Below are positions 38,640 through 49,311 of a stretch of 64,000 nucleotides of DNA, piece by piece. A program made the position numbers and the translations under genes. Numbering within the stretch: the first letter of the stretch is position 1; each line of letters opens with the position of its first letter. Under the pieces are notes generated by a model. The model was given only the letters and a program-made list of their open reading frames with translations. It did no database searches and was not told the origin of the DNA. Source of the stretch: an uncultured Ulvibacter sp. GTDB taxonomy: Bacteria > Bacteroidota > Bacteroidia > Flavobacteriales > Flavobacteriaceae. The DNA is taken from NCBI GenBank assembly GCA_943789105.1, contig CALSSW010000001.1, positions 310,001 to 374,000 of the forward strand, given 5' to 3'.

Positions 38640-41600
38640 ATCTATTTTTTTGTTTGATGAACTCTGTAGGAGTCATTTTAAACAAAACTTTAAAAGATTG
38701 TGAGAAATAAGAAGGAGTGTTAAAGCCTGTCTTATACATAGCTTCTTTAACGCTGTAGCCTTTTGATAAAAATTGTGCTGCTAATTTCAATCTATAATTT
38801 CTTAAAAACTCAGTTGGCTTTAGCCCAGTAATTGATTTTACTTTATTAAAAAAAGTAGTTCTACTCATGCCACTTAGATTGGAAAACTCTTGGACTGTAA
38901 AATTTGAGTTATCAATATTATCTTTAATGATGTTAATGATATTCTCTACAAAAACTTCATCCATAGATGAAATCTCAATTTTTGAAGGCTCAAAATTTAG
39001 GTTTTTAAATTCATTGTGTATTATTTTTCGGTTATTCAATAAAGAGGTCAATTGTGTTTTCAAAACTTCGAGACTAAAAGGCTTTGTCAAATAAACATCA
39101 GCACCAGATTTCAAACCTTCAATTTTAGATTCATCATTGGCTCTAGCCGAAAGCAAAATAATTGGAATATGACTGGTTTTAATATTATTCTTTAGGGTTT
39201 TAGAAACTTCAATTCCATTAGTGCCGGGCATCATAATATCGCTGATTATAATATCGGGAAGTTTTTCAAAAGCTAAGTCAATACCTTGCTTACCGTCAGT
39301 GCTGCCCATAGTCAAATAATGCTGACTTAGTTCTGAGGTTAAATAATGATATATTTCAAGGTTGTCTTCAATAATTAGCAAGCTCGGCTTGTTTTTATGA
39401 CCAAAAGTATCCTTTTGCTGGTCGTTAACCAGATCTAAATTATCATGGTGTTCTACTTTAGAAACAATAATTTCATTATTTTCTATCATCTGCTCATTTG
39501 ATAGATGTGAATTACCTAAAGGGATTAAAAGCGTGAAACAGCTCCCTTTTTTGAGCTGGCTTTTCACTTTAATTTCTCCACCATGAAGCTTAGCAAGGTT
39601 TTGGGAAAATGAAAGACCAATTCCAAAACCTTCATTTTTTTTATTTTGATTATCCGATTGATAAAAACGATTAAAAATAGTCTTTACATCGGATGATGCA
39701 ATTCCTATACCGTTGTCTTCTATTTGTATTTCTATATGTCCTTTTGGATAAATAGATTTATGGAGACTAATTTCTCGGACACCTATGGTTATGTTTCCAC
39801 CTTTTGGAGTGAATTTTATTGCATTTGAAAGTAAGTTATGGAGTATCTTTTCTATTATAGTAGCATCAATCCATGCAAATATCTTTTTCTTATTGAAATC
39901 ATAGTTTAAATTAAGTTTTTCTTGTTCAGCCTTGGTTTGAAACTGTTCTGTTACTTTTTGAATTAAGTTTACCAAATTGATGTGAGTACATTTTAATTTG
40001 ATTTCGCCCTGTTCTAATTTCCTAAAGTCTAAAAGTTGTTTTATCAATCCTAAAATATAATCAGAATTGCGCTGCATTGTTCTGTAAAGCCTGAGTTTCT
40101 CTTTTTTCTGAAGCTTTTCACCTTGTTTTATTAACTTTTCGGCAGGGCCTAAAATAAGAGTTAATGGAGATCTGAGTTCATGAGATATATTAGTAAAAAA
40201 CTCTAATTTTACTTTATTAATTTCTTTTTCTTTTTCTTTTTCTAGTCGATTAAATTCTAAATTTCTTTTTCTTTTAGTCTGAATAACAGAAATCCTTGTT
40301 AGTAGGTAAAATATAAGTATAAATGATAGAAGATATAATGTTTTTGCCCACAGTGTAAAATACCATGGTGGTAACAAGGTTAAGTTTACTTTTGCTGGTT
40401 TTTCTGACCAGACCCCTTTATTATTGCTCCCATATACTTTAAACACATAATCGCCTGGCTTTATATTGGTATACTTTGCAACGCGAAAGTCGGAGTTGGT
40501 TTCTATCCAGTTTTTATCAAAACCCTCTAGAATATATTTGTATTTATTAAATCTAGAATCATTGAAATGAAGAGATGAAAAACTAAAAGAGAAATTATTG
40601 ATATTGGCATCCAAGGTAATATGATCTGTATGAGCTATACCTTGATCTAAAATCACTTTATTATTAATTACTTGCAGAGGCTTTACCGGCTCATACATAA
40701 TACTAAAATCAGTAATTAAAGTCTGAGGAGCAATGTTACTTTTTTTATTGTATTCTGAAGAAAAAACATTAATTCCATTTACCCCACCAAAAACTAACTC
40801 TCCGTTTTTTCTTTTCAAAGCTGAAATTTCACTCATCTCTGGGTTTTGAAGCTCATTTGTTGAATACGTCTCAAAGCTTTCTTTTTTTGGATCAAACTTA
40901 ACCAAACCTGTATTGGTGCCTACCCACAAAAAACCATTGTCATCCTCTTGTATAGAGTTAATAACATCATTGGGGAATTGCTTGTTTTGGGTATTGTATC
41001 GTTTAAAACCAACAACACTTCTCTCTTTATTTCTAATTAATTTATTTAGCCCACCGCCAATGGTTCCGATCCATAGGGTTTTATTTGTGCTTTCAAAAAT
41101 TTGTAAGGTGTAATCGCTTCCAATACTATTGTCATTGGAAGAATCATATCTGTATGATTTAAAATAACTTTTAGTAATATCTGTACTGTTTTCAATTAAT
41201 TTATTTAAACCATTGTTTGTAGTAATCCAAAGAACTCCAGAGGCATCTCTGTATATATCTCTAATAATTTTTCCTGGAAATTGAATTTTTTTATCGTCAG
41301 GATTTATAAATGAAAAATACGGCTTGCTTTCAGGTGTATCCCACTCTGCTAGGCCAAGGCCAGATCCATAGTATCCAATCCATAACCTATTTTTACCCTC
41401 ACTAAATATCGAATGAATCGCTAAGGTTTTTACATTACTACCATCATTAACAGGATTATTAAATTTTTCAAATTTGAAATCTTTTGATGCATCATTTTTA
41501 TTAATGACTAATTTATTCAATCCACCACTTTCAGTCGAAAACCACAAAATAGAGTGGTTTTCATCAATGATGTTTTCAGAAATTGAAAAAATATTGTTAG

Positions 41601-42810
41601 ACGTTAAGCCATTTTCATTTTTGGAAAAAGTAAATGACTCAAATGTATTGTAATTGGGGCTAGATTTTGATAAGAAGTTTAAACCTCCAAGCTCTGTACC
41701 TATCCATAAATTTCCAAACTGATCCTCATGTAAACTTCTAATTTTATTGCTACTTAAACTACCCTTGTAATTTTTTTTTCTAAAATGCTTAAACTGATAG
41801 TCATTGTTTGTTTTTTTATAAATTCCTCCTCCATTAGAGCCAACCCATAAATTACCAGTTCTGTCAACAAACACAGAATTAATAGAATTATTTTTAAGAC
41901 CTACAAATTCCAATTTTTCAAAATCAATAGTCTTTACAATAAGAGCCTCTCCACTTTTGGAAACATTAGTAAGTTTTTCATCAATTACACACCACAAATT
42001 ATTATTGCGATCCAATACTCCAAAACGATTTGATAGATTATTTATATTTTTTGTGAGGTTTAATTTACTATTGTCTTTATAAATAATTTTACCTTTATGA
42101 AGTTCCCAAACCTTACCATTGGGTCCTGAAAGTTGGGAAATAAAATTTGTGCTTTTTGTTGGTGTAAAATTAAGAGCTGTGATTTGACCCTCTATTATTT
42201 TGTAATTTAAAGAATATAAAACTTGAGAACTTAAAAAAAACACATCCTTCTGTTTTATCAAAATTCTATTTCCCAATTTTTCAACTGGGCTTTCTAAATC
42301 TTCAGTCAAAAGAACATGAAATTCCATTTCATTTACATTTTCTTTAAGAACAGCATAACATGTTTTTTGTTTAAACTGAACCCATAAAATTCCATCATCT
42401 GAGATTGTTACATCATTTACATAATTTCCAAATTGACTAAGTTTTTCACTAAAGTTAAAAAAGATTTCTTTTTCTAAATTATAATAGTTCAATCCACCAT
42501 CCAAGGACGCGATCCATAAGTTGCCATAATAATCTGACTCAATTTTCTGGATAATTCTCCCTGAGATGCTATTACTTGTTTTTTTTGAGGGTCTATAAAT
42601 CTTAAAATTATAGCCATCATATTTATTAAGACCATCATTAGTTCCAAACCACATGAACCCATCATTATCTTGAATAATACAATTTACATCATGTTGTGAT
42701 AACCCATCTGCTGAATTAAAATTTTTAAAAATTAGCTCCTCATTAAATATAAAGCTTGATGCTATCGATAAAATTAAAAATAGTAAACCAGCTCTATATA
42801 GGTGTCTCAT
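38632..42810 (-). CDS. hybrid two-component system regulator (HTCS)
   Basis: This 1392-residue one-protein sensor-regulator has a signal/anchor segment, then a periplasmic two-propeller region made of repeats such as GFMWFGTNDGLNKYDG and NLWIGTELGGLN (about 25-740), a Y_Y_Y domain (about 750-815), and a transmembrane helix at about 825-845. Inside the cell come the histidine kinase with His877 in FTNISHELRSPL, an ATPase domain with IGIGLSFSQNLAKLHGG, a receiver domain with Asp1191 in IIISDIMMPGTNG, and an AraC-type DNA-binding domain. It is divergent from susC and presumably induces the PUL on binding an imported oligosaccharide. Confidence 0.95.
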   Translation of the reverse strand: MRHLYRAGLLFLILSIASSFIFNEELIFKNFNSADGLSQHDVNCIIQDNDGFMWFGTNDGLNKYDGYNFKIYRPSKKTSNSISGRIIQKIESDYYGNLWIASLDGGLNYYNLEKEIFFNFSEKLSQFGNYVNDVTISDDGILWVQFKQKTCYAVLKENVNEMEFHVLLTEDLESPVEKLGNRILIKQKDVFFLSSQVLYSLNYKIIEGQITALNFTPTKSTNFISQLSGPNGKVWELHKGKIIYKDNSKLNLTKNINNLSNRFGVLDRNNNLWCVIDEKLTNVSKSGEALIVKTIDFEKLEFVGLKNNSINSVFVDRTGNLWVGSNGGGIYKKTNNDYQFKHFRKKNYKGSLSSNKIRSLHEDQFGNLWIGTELGGLNFLSKSSPNYNTFESFTFSKNENGLTSNNIFSISENIIDENHSILWFSTESGGLNKLVINKNDASKDFKFEKFNNPVNDGSNVKTLAIHSIFSEGKNRLWIGYYGSGLGLAEWDTPESKPYFSFINPDDKKIQFPGKIIRDIYRDASGVLWITTNNGLNKLIENSTDITKSYFKSYRYDSSNDNSIGSDYTLQIFESTNKTLWIGTIGGGLNKLIRNKERSVVGFKRYNTQNKQFPNDVINSIQEDDNGFLWVGTNTGLVKFDPKKESFETYSTNELQNPEMSEISALKRKNGELVFGGVNGINVFSSEYNKKSNIAPQTLITDFSIMYEPVKPLQVINNKVILDQGIAHTDHITLDANINNFSFSFSSLHFNDSRFNKYKYILEGFDKNWIETNSDFRVAKYTNIKPGDYVFKVYGSNNKGVWSEKPAKVNLTLLPPWYFTLWAKTLYLLSFILIFYLLTRISVIQTKRKRNLEFNRLEKEKEKEINKVKLEFFTNISHELRSPLTLILGPAEKLIKQGEKLQKKEKLRLYRTMQRNSDYILGLIKQLLDFRKLEQGEIKLKCTHINLVNLIQKVTEQFQTKAEQEKLNLNYDFNKKKIFAWIDATIIEKILHNLLSNAIKFTPKGGNITIGVREISLHKSIYPKGHIEIQIEDNGIGIASSDVKTIFNRFYQSDNQNKKNEGFGIGLSFSQNLAKLHGGEIKVKSQLKKGSCFTLLIPLGNSHLSNEQMIENNEIIVSKVEHHDNLDLVNDQQKDTFGHKNKPSLLIIEDNLEIYHYLTSELSQHYLTMGSTDGKQGIDLAFEKLPDIIISDIMMPGTNGIEVSKTLKNNIKTSHIPIILLSARANDESKIEGLKSGADVYLTKPFSLEVLKTQLTSLLNNRKIIHNEFKNLNFEPSKIEISSMDEVFVENIINIIKDNIDNSNFTVQEFSNLSGMSRTTFFNKVKSITGLKPTEFLRNYRLKLAAQFLSKGYSVKEAMYKTGFNTPSYFSQSFKVLFKMTPTEFIKQKNRFN

Positions 42811-42873
42811 AATGCAAAATTCGGTTTTAGAATTAAAGTCTAAACTTACAAATAATAATATTTATTGATAGGG

Positions 42874-42903
42874 TATGTTAACATATGTGGTGTATTTTAA
42901 CAC
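42874..42903. promoter_or_regulatory. candidate HTCS binding site between regulator and susC
   Basis: The perfect 12-base palindrome TATGTTAACATA (42874-42885) is followed by GTGTATTTTAACAC (42890-42903). TTAACA occurs at 42878 and 42897 as a direct repeat with 19-base period, about two helical turns, a spacing suited to an AraC-type dimer. The site lies in the 171-base divergent gap. Confidence 0.45.
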
Positions 42904-42981
42904 ATTTGAGTAAACAAAAAATAATGATATAAATTAACTTTAAAAATTATTATACTTTTTAACTTTCTTATTTTAAATTTT

Positions 42982-45900
42982 ATGACAGATAAAAATAATT
43001 TTAAATTAAATGTATGCTATAGTTTTTTTAAGCATGTTGTGCTTATGAGTATACTATTACTGAGTTTAAAAGTTTCCAGTCAATCCCCAGCTGTCAAAGG
43101 GACTGTTCTTAGCGAAGAAAGCGGTCAACCAATACCTGGCGTTACAGTAATCATAAAAGGAACCTCTACAGGCACCACCACAGATTTTAATGGTCTTTAT
43201 ACGATAGATGCTGCCTTAGAGACTATTTTAGTATTCAGCTATGTTGGTTTAGAAGAAGTAGAGCTTACCGTAACTAAACCAATACATAATATTTTGATGA
43301 AAGAAAACCTTACAGGTTTAGATGAAATCGTTGTAGTGGGATATGGTACTGCCAAAAAACGCGAACTAACAGGAGCAATTTCTTCAGTAAAGTCTAAAGA
43401 CTTAAACAAAACTGTTACTTCAGATTTTGCTACTGCTATTCAAGGAAGAATGGCTGGTGTGAGTGTCAGACAAGGCAATGCTGCTCCTGGAGAAAATGCC
43501 AATATTACCATTCGTGGAATAACCTCTTTTCAAGATGGAGGCTCAGGGCCCTTATATGTTGTTGACGGGGTTACATACATTGAAAATCCAAATATTACCC
43601 CTCAAGAAATAGAATCAATAGAAGTTTTAAAAGATGGTGCTTCAGCGGCAATTTATGGCTCTCGAGCATCTGGAGGTGTCATTTTAATTACAACAAAAAA
43701 AGGAAAAGAAGGACAGATGAAAGTGAGCTTGGATTCGTATTACGGAGTTCAAAACATTACTTCGGGACTTCCTCTGGCAAATACCTTAGAAGCATTGTAT
43801 ATTAATGATTTACAGTACAGGTATGATGAAGATTTTAATTACCCTGATAATTACCCTAACCCGCTAGATCAAAATCCAGACGGATTAGAATACAATACAG
43901 ATTGGATGAACTTACTTCAGGTTGATTTAGCGCCTATTGAAAACCACTCTCTTAATGTAAGTGGTGGAAAAAATGGGTTAACATACAGCGTGATTGGAAC
44001 ATTTTTTAATCAAACTGGTGCACTTATTAATTCTGAATACAAAAAGCAATCTTTAAGAAGTAATACAGGTTTTAAAAAAGGTAAATTTACAGTACAGGCA
44101 AATTTAAGCACGAATTTTAGTGAGCAAAAAAGAGAACCCTACGGCATCATTTATGATGCAATTAGACTACAACCCTACAGGCCACCTTTTGACATTACTT
44201 CAGATGTTTTTCAAACCAACTTTGATAATGATGATCAAAATACACTGAGAATTTCAAATTTTGCCGGGAAAACTCAAGCAAGAAAGTTCTAATAAAATAA
44301 ATAATTTCAATGCCAATATACAGCTTGCATATGAAATAGTTGAAGGGCTAACAGCGCGAGCAAATATTGGACGATCCTTTTACAACAAAAAAGATCGATT
44401 TTTTCAGCCAAGTTTCCAGATTTTGAGAGAAAACGGAGAAATTAACCTTGGCGCTAGTAATTTAAATGCGCAACTTAGATTAGGAGATGCCACAAGCACC
44501 AGAAGTATAGATGAATTTACATTAAACTACACCAAGAGCCTCAAAAAACACAATTTTAAATTTTTATTTGGCAATACTTACGAATCTTCTACATATGAAT
44601 TCTATAGAACTGGCGCTAACAATATTACAAGCAACCTCACACCTGTATTAGGGAATGGTGATCCCATCGTTGGCACTCAAACCATTAACAAAACAGAGCG
44701 TATTTCTTACATTGGTACGTGTCAATTACAATTACAACTGGAAGTATCTATTAAGTGTGGTAGTCAGAAGAGATGGGTCAAGTAATTTTGGTAACCAAAA
44801 GTATGGAACCTTTCCATCTATCTCTGCAGGATGGACTTTTTCAAATGAACCTTTTTTTAAAAATTTAAAAAACACTATTTCCTTGGCAAAATTGCGACTT
44901 GGGTATGGTACCACGGGTAGTGACAGGATACCACCTTATAGTTACAGTCCAATCGTGATTGCAAATGTAGATTACATACTTGGAGAACAGCCTAATTTAA
45001 TTTCGGGTATGACACAACCAGGCTATGTTGATCCTAATTTAAAGTGGGAGACTAACATAAGTAAGAACATTGGTTTAGACTTTAAATTTAAAGGTGGTAA
45101 AGCTGGGCTCGAAATCGATCTTTATGAACAAAACAAGAAAGATATGCTGCTTGCAATTACAACACCAATTTCTGCAGGATCAACGCCCGTAAATGGAGAA
45201 ACCTATGACCGTTTTTTGACCAACATAGGAGATTTAAGAAATAGAGGTGTTGAAGTCAGTGCTCATTACAATCACAAATTTGGACCAGTGGGTTTAAAAT
45301 TTAGTGGAAACTTTACCAAGAATAAAAATACAGTTGTTAGTCTTTCTAGAGAAGGAGAAATAATCTTTGATGGGTATCCTAATATCATCAGAGTAGATCA
45401 AAATGAACCTGTTGCAGTGCTTGAAGCTGGTCTGCCTGTTGGTGCTTTTAAAGTCTATCAAACAGATGGAACTATAAAAACAGACCAGGAGTTAGAAATT
45501 TATCAACTTTTAGACCCCAATGCTCAAAAAGGGGACCTAAGATATGTTGATACCGATGGAAACGGCGTGTTAAATAATAATGATAAAGTATATAAAGGGT
45601 CCTATCAGCCAGATTTTGAAATTGGTTTTAACCTGTAGATGCTAATTACAAGAATTTTGATTTTTCTGCTCAATTCTATGGTGTTAGTGGTAACACTATC
45701 TATAATGGACAGAAACAATATGCTTACAGTACAAAAAGACATAGAGATTTGGTTAACAGTTGGAGCGATGAAAACCCTACATCAAACATACCAACACCGC
45801 GGTCAGGTATCGAACACCCTAATGTAAATACCGCAACAGATTATTTTCTAGAAGATGGTTCCTTTTTAAGATTGCGAAACATTATACTTGGATACTCTTT

Positions 45901-46096
45901 GCAAAATAATTTACTTGATAAAATTGGGATAGAAAATTTCCGAGTTTATATTAACGCCCAGAATGCTATCACCTGGACCAATTACAGTGGATTTGATCCA
46001 GAGGTTGGAAGCAGCAATCCTTTTAACGGAGGGCTAGATAGAGGAAACTACCCAGTAACTGCAACATACAGTGCAGGTGTCTCAATTACATTTTAA
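42982..46096 (+). pseudogene. SusC-family TonB-dependent transporter, interrupted by three frameshifts
   Basis: The repaired protein of about 1037 residues is an outer-membrane SusC importer. It has a signal peptide, a carboxypeptidase-regulatory-like domain (VKGTVLSEESGQPIPGVTV), the plug with NITIRGITSFQDG and PLYVVDGV, and a long barrel ending in an aromatic residue (VSITF). Frame changes occur at about 44262-44285 (FAGKTQ to SSNKINNFNANIQL), at about 44717 (SYIG to RVNYNYNWKYLLS) and at about 45635 (IGFN to DANYKNFDFSAQFYG). Each needs a single-base correction, and the family sequence is intact between them, so sequencing error is more likely than decay. It would import galactan oligosaccharides with the SusD partner. 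Confidence 0.9.
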
Positions 46097-46116
46097 TTCT
46101 TTTAATTGCAAAAAAA

Positions 46117-47760
46117 ATGAAACGAAATAAATTACTTATACTACTAATAGCTACTCTCACTGTACTATGCAGTTGTAGCTATGATCAATTAAATATTGAA
46201 AACCCAAATAATCTTCCTCTAGATAATTTTTGGTCATCAGAAGAAGATATTCAAAAAGGTTTAATAGCAACTTATGCAGCTTTACAATTGGATGGTTTAT
46301 TTGGTGGGGCTAGCTCAACACAACATCCAGTAAGGTCTGACACAGGTAGGCCAAACAATTGGAATGCAAATGCCCAAGGATTAAGCAGATTAGCTTTTAA
46401 TGAAAACTCGGATATTGTTAAAAAGCGATGGAGAGATTGTTACATAGGTGTTTTTCGTGCCAACCAAGTCCTTGCCAATTTATATACTATAGATTTAAGT
46501 GAGCAGACAAGAACTCAAATAGAAGCGGAGGCTAGGTTTTTGAGAGGTTTTTTTTACTACTCGTTGTACCGCGGTTACAATGGAGGTAGTGTAATAATAC
46601 ACACAACTCCACCCCAGTCTAGTGAAGATTTTTATAAGTCACCATCGCCTGCCAATGAGGTATTTAACCTAATCAAATCCGATCTAGAATTTGCTTACAC
46701 TAATTTGCCCCAGCAATATGAAAATAGTCAAGATTTAGGACGAGCTACATGGGGCGCAGCTACAGCAATGCTCGGGAAATTACATATTAATGCCCGTAAT
46801 TATGATCTTGCGAAGATGAAATTCAAAGAAATTCTTGACAGTAACTTGTATAGCCTTACAGCCAACATTGGAGATAATTTTGATGAAGAGCATGAGATGA
46901 ATAGCGAGTCTATTTTTGAAGTTGCATTTTCTACTGAATTTAGTCAAGGCACCTCTGGCAGCGCTGCAGATGGACCCCTTGGCTCAGAAGCCACATCAAG
47001 AGCAAGAACGTTAGCACCAGATGAGGGCGGTGGTTATAGAACCATCATGCCCTCATACTACATGACCATGCTATTTAAAAAAGACACCATGGATATAACA
47101 AATCCAATTAACAGCAACAGAACAGGCGCTGCAAACTATTCCATTAGAACTTCTATGTCAATCGCCATAGCAGACGACGACAATACTACAATATACCAAA
47201 TACCATCAGATAGTTTGCGATATAATAATAATGAAGCCTCTTATTTAAAAAAATTCCAAAACTGGACACTTTTAAGAGAGAGTGATCAATCTATTTCTGG
47301 AATTAATGAACGTGTGATAAGACTCGCTGATGTTATGTTACTCTATGCAGAATGTCTACTTCAAACAGGGGGGGCATATACTGAAGCATTAGATTTAATT
47401 AATGAAATTAGATACAGGGCAGGAGTTGTCTTACTAGAGCCAGCAGATTATGATAATAGCAGTACAATGGAGCACATTATGTGGACAGAACGCCCACTTG
47501 AACTAATGTTTGAAGGACACGATACTCGTTGGGAAGACTTGACAAGATGGGATAAAGTACAGGAACAATACGATCGTTTGGCATTAAAAAGTTATGTTCT
47601 AGTTTCTAAAAACTTGTACGAATTTGACCCCGCTATTCACAATGAAGATAAAAAGCTCATAGAGTTTGAAAGTGCAGCAACATCATACCAGAGTGCTATA
47701 CACAACTATTTTCCAATCCCATCAACAGAACAAAATTCTAATCCTGGCCTTTTTAATTAA
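46117..47760 (+). CDS. SusD/RagB-family nutrient-binding lipoprotein
   Basis: This 547-residue surface lipoprotein has a lipobox in LTVLCSC and the SusD helical repeat architecture. It includes EARFLRGFFYYSLYRGYNG near residue 145 and the C-terminal segment MWTERPLELMFEGHDTRWEDL. SusD caps the SusC channel and binds the oligosaccharide. It starts 20 bases after susC, forming the core importer pair of the PUL. Confidence 0.95.
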   Translation: MKRNKLLILLIATLTVLCSCSYDQLNIENPNNLPLDNFWSSEEDIQKGLIATYAALQLDGLFGGASSTQHPVRSDTGRPNNWNANAQGLSRLAFNENSDIVKKRWRDCYIGVFRANQVLANLYTIDLSEQTRTQIEAEARFLRGFFYYSLYRGYNGGSVIIHTTPPQSSEDFYKSPSPANEVFNLIKSDLEFAYTNLPQQYENSQDLGRATWGAATAMLGKLHINARNYDLAKMKFKEILDSNLYSLTANIGDNFDEEHEMNSESIFEVAFSTEFSQGTSGSAADGPLGSEATSRARTLAPDEGGGYRTIMPSYYMTMLFKKDTMDITNPINSNRTGAANYSIRTSMSIAIADDDNTTIYQIPSDSLRYNNNEASYLKKFQNWTLLRESDQSISGINERVIRLADVMLLYAECLLQTGGAYTEALDLINEIRYRAGVVLLEPADYDNSSTMEHIMWTERPLELMFEGHDTRWEDLTRWDKVQEQYDRLALKSYVLVSKNLYEFDPAIHNEDKKLIEFESAATSYQSAIHNYFPIPSTEQNSNPGLFN

Positions 47761-47798
47761 AACTAATTTTTAGATACATAGTCATTAAATTAAGTATT

Positions 47799-49279
47799 AT
47801 GAAAGCATACATTAACAAGATAGCAACCATCGGTATTGTATTTTTAGTAATCATTGCCTGTCAAAAAGACGATGCGATCCCGCAATACAATTTCTCAGAT
47901 GCCATAGCAACATCTGGTGATAAAAGAATTCAAAGAGACGATTTTGCTTCTTTTGCGGATTTATCTAAAGGAGTTATTAGCAGAACCTGGACCATACCAC
48001 AATCAGCATCAATAATTAACCTTGAAGGAAGAGACCCCTCTGAAATGGATCTTATTCAAGTGCTATTTGTAGAACCCGGTCAGTTTGAAGTCAATTTAAA
48101 AGATGAATTTATAGATTCTGCAGTAGAGCTCGATACAACTTTCAATGTAACTGTTCTGGATTATATTCAAACAAATTTTGATGTTATTTCCATAGATTCT
48201 GATTTTTATGAAGAAACTCCAACTCAAATAACAATGTATGAAGGTGGCACCATTACATTTCAAGACGTCTCTTTAGGTAATCCAAACAGACGAAAATGGA
48301 CACTGCCTGGTGGTGATCCTTCCTCTGCAGGTGGAATAAGCATTGAAGAAGATGATCAAGTTAGCACCATTGCCGTAAATTATGCCACAACCGGAACCTA
48401 TGATGTAGAGTTAATTTCTTGGAGACAATACCCTGAGGGGGCTGCTGATACCTTACGAATTCCCAATTATATCAATATAGTTGAAGCACCAGAACCCTAC
48501 CAATTATAAATAGCATAAATGAAAAAATTAATGGAGAAATCCATTTAAAGTATAATGTCGAATTACAATCTTCAAGTGATTTAACTTCTTATTTTAGCTT
48601 AAAATTTGATGATCAGGACATAGAAATATCAAGTGTAGAGATACACCCTGATGACAATACTATTTTAAAAATTATACCAGACACCAATTCTTCATCTGGA
48701 AGCACAAGGCCAATACTCTCTGTTGCGTTACTTACCTATAACGGCGAGGGAGATTTGTCAAAATTAAACAATCCAAATGTCGAAGTTCCCGCATTTATTG
48801 ATATGGAGGTTTCACACGAAATATATGGCTTTGAAGATGGTGGCCTGGGCTGGGATGTAGCATGGCAATGGGATAATGTTGGAGAAATCACTTACCCAAC
48901 CAATAATCCTGCTACGGGCAAATACAGCATGAAGATGGAAGCTACTTCAGACCAAAGATGTAGAGCATACAACAAAGTATCTGGGTCTTATTTCAATTTG
49001 GATAGTAGCAAGAGCTATACTATTGAATTTAAAATATGGATTGACTCAAACTACACCGATACTAATATTTTTCCAGAGGTAATTCTCTCAGATCAGTGGG
49101 TAGGAGAAGGGTTTTGGACTTCTGTCGAGGGTTTACCCAGAGACCAGTGGATAACAGTAAATAAAGAAGAGACAAAAATATGGAACCCTGATGTATCTGG
49201 AGAATATTTCTTTTCTTTTAGATTCCAAAAAATTGGAATTGCTTTTATTGATGATATCAAGATTTATGAAATAGAGTAG
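47799..49279 (+). pseudogene. PKD-containing surface glycan-binding lipoprotein, one frameshift
   Basis: The gene follows susD and encodes about 493 residues when repaired. It has a lipobox (LVIIAC), two PKD-like domains (RTWTIPQSASIIN and RRKWTLPGG), a linker, and a C-terminal beta-sandwich resembling carbohydrate-binding domains (YGFEDGGLGWDV ... GKYSMKMEA ... AFIDDIKIYEIE). The frame changes near 48497-48503: NIVEAPEP continues as IINSINEKINGEIHLKYN in another frame. The position after susCD and the layout fit a surface glycan-binding protein (SusE/F-like function). Confidence 0.75.
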
Positions 49280-49311
49280 TCTATAATAGATATATAAAGC
49301 CCTTTAAGTAT

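Noticed and set aside
44261-45827. Three or four separate short genes between the first part of susC and its end.
   Set aside because: They are consecutive pieces of one SusC barrel in shifted frames, not separate proteins.
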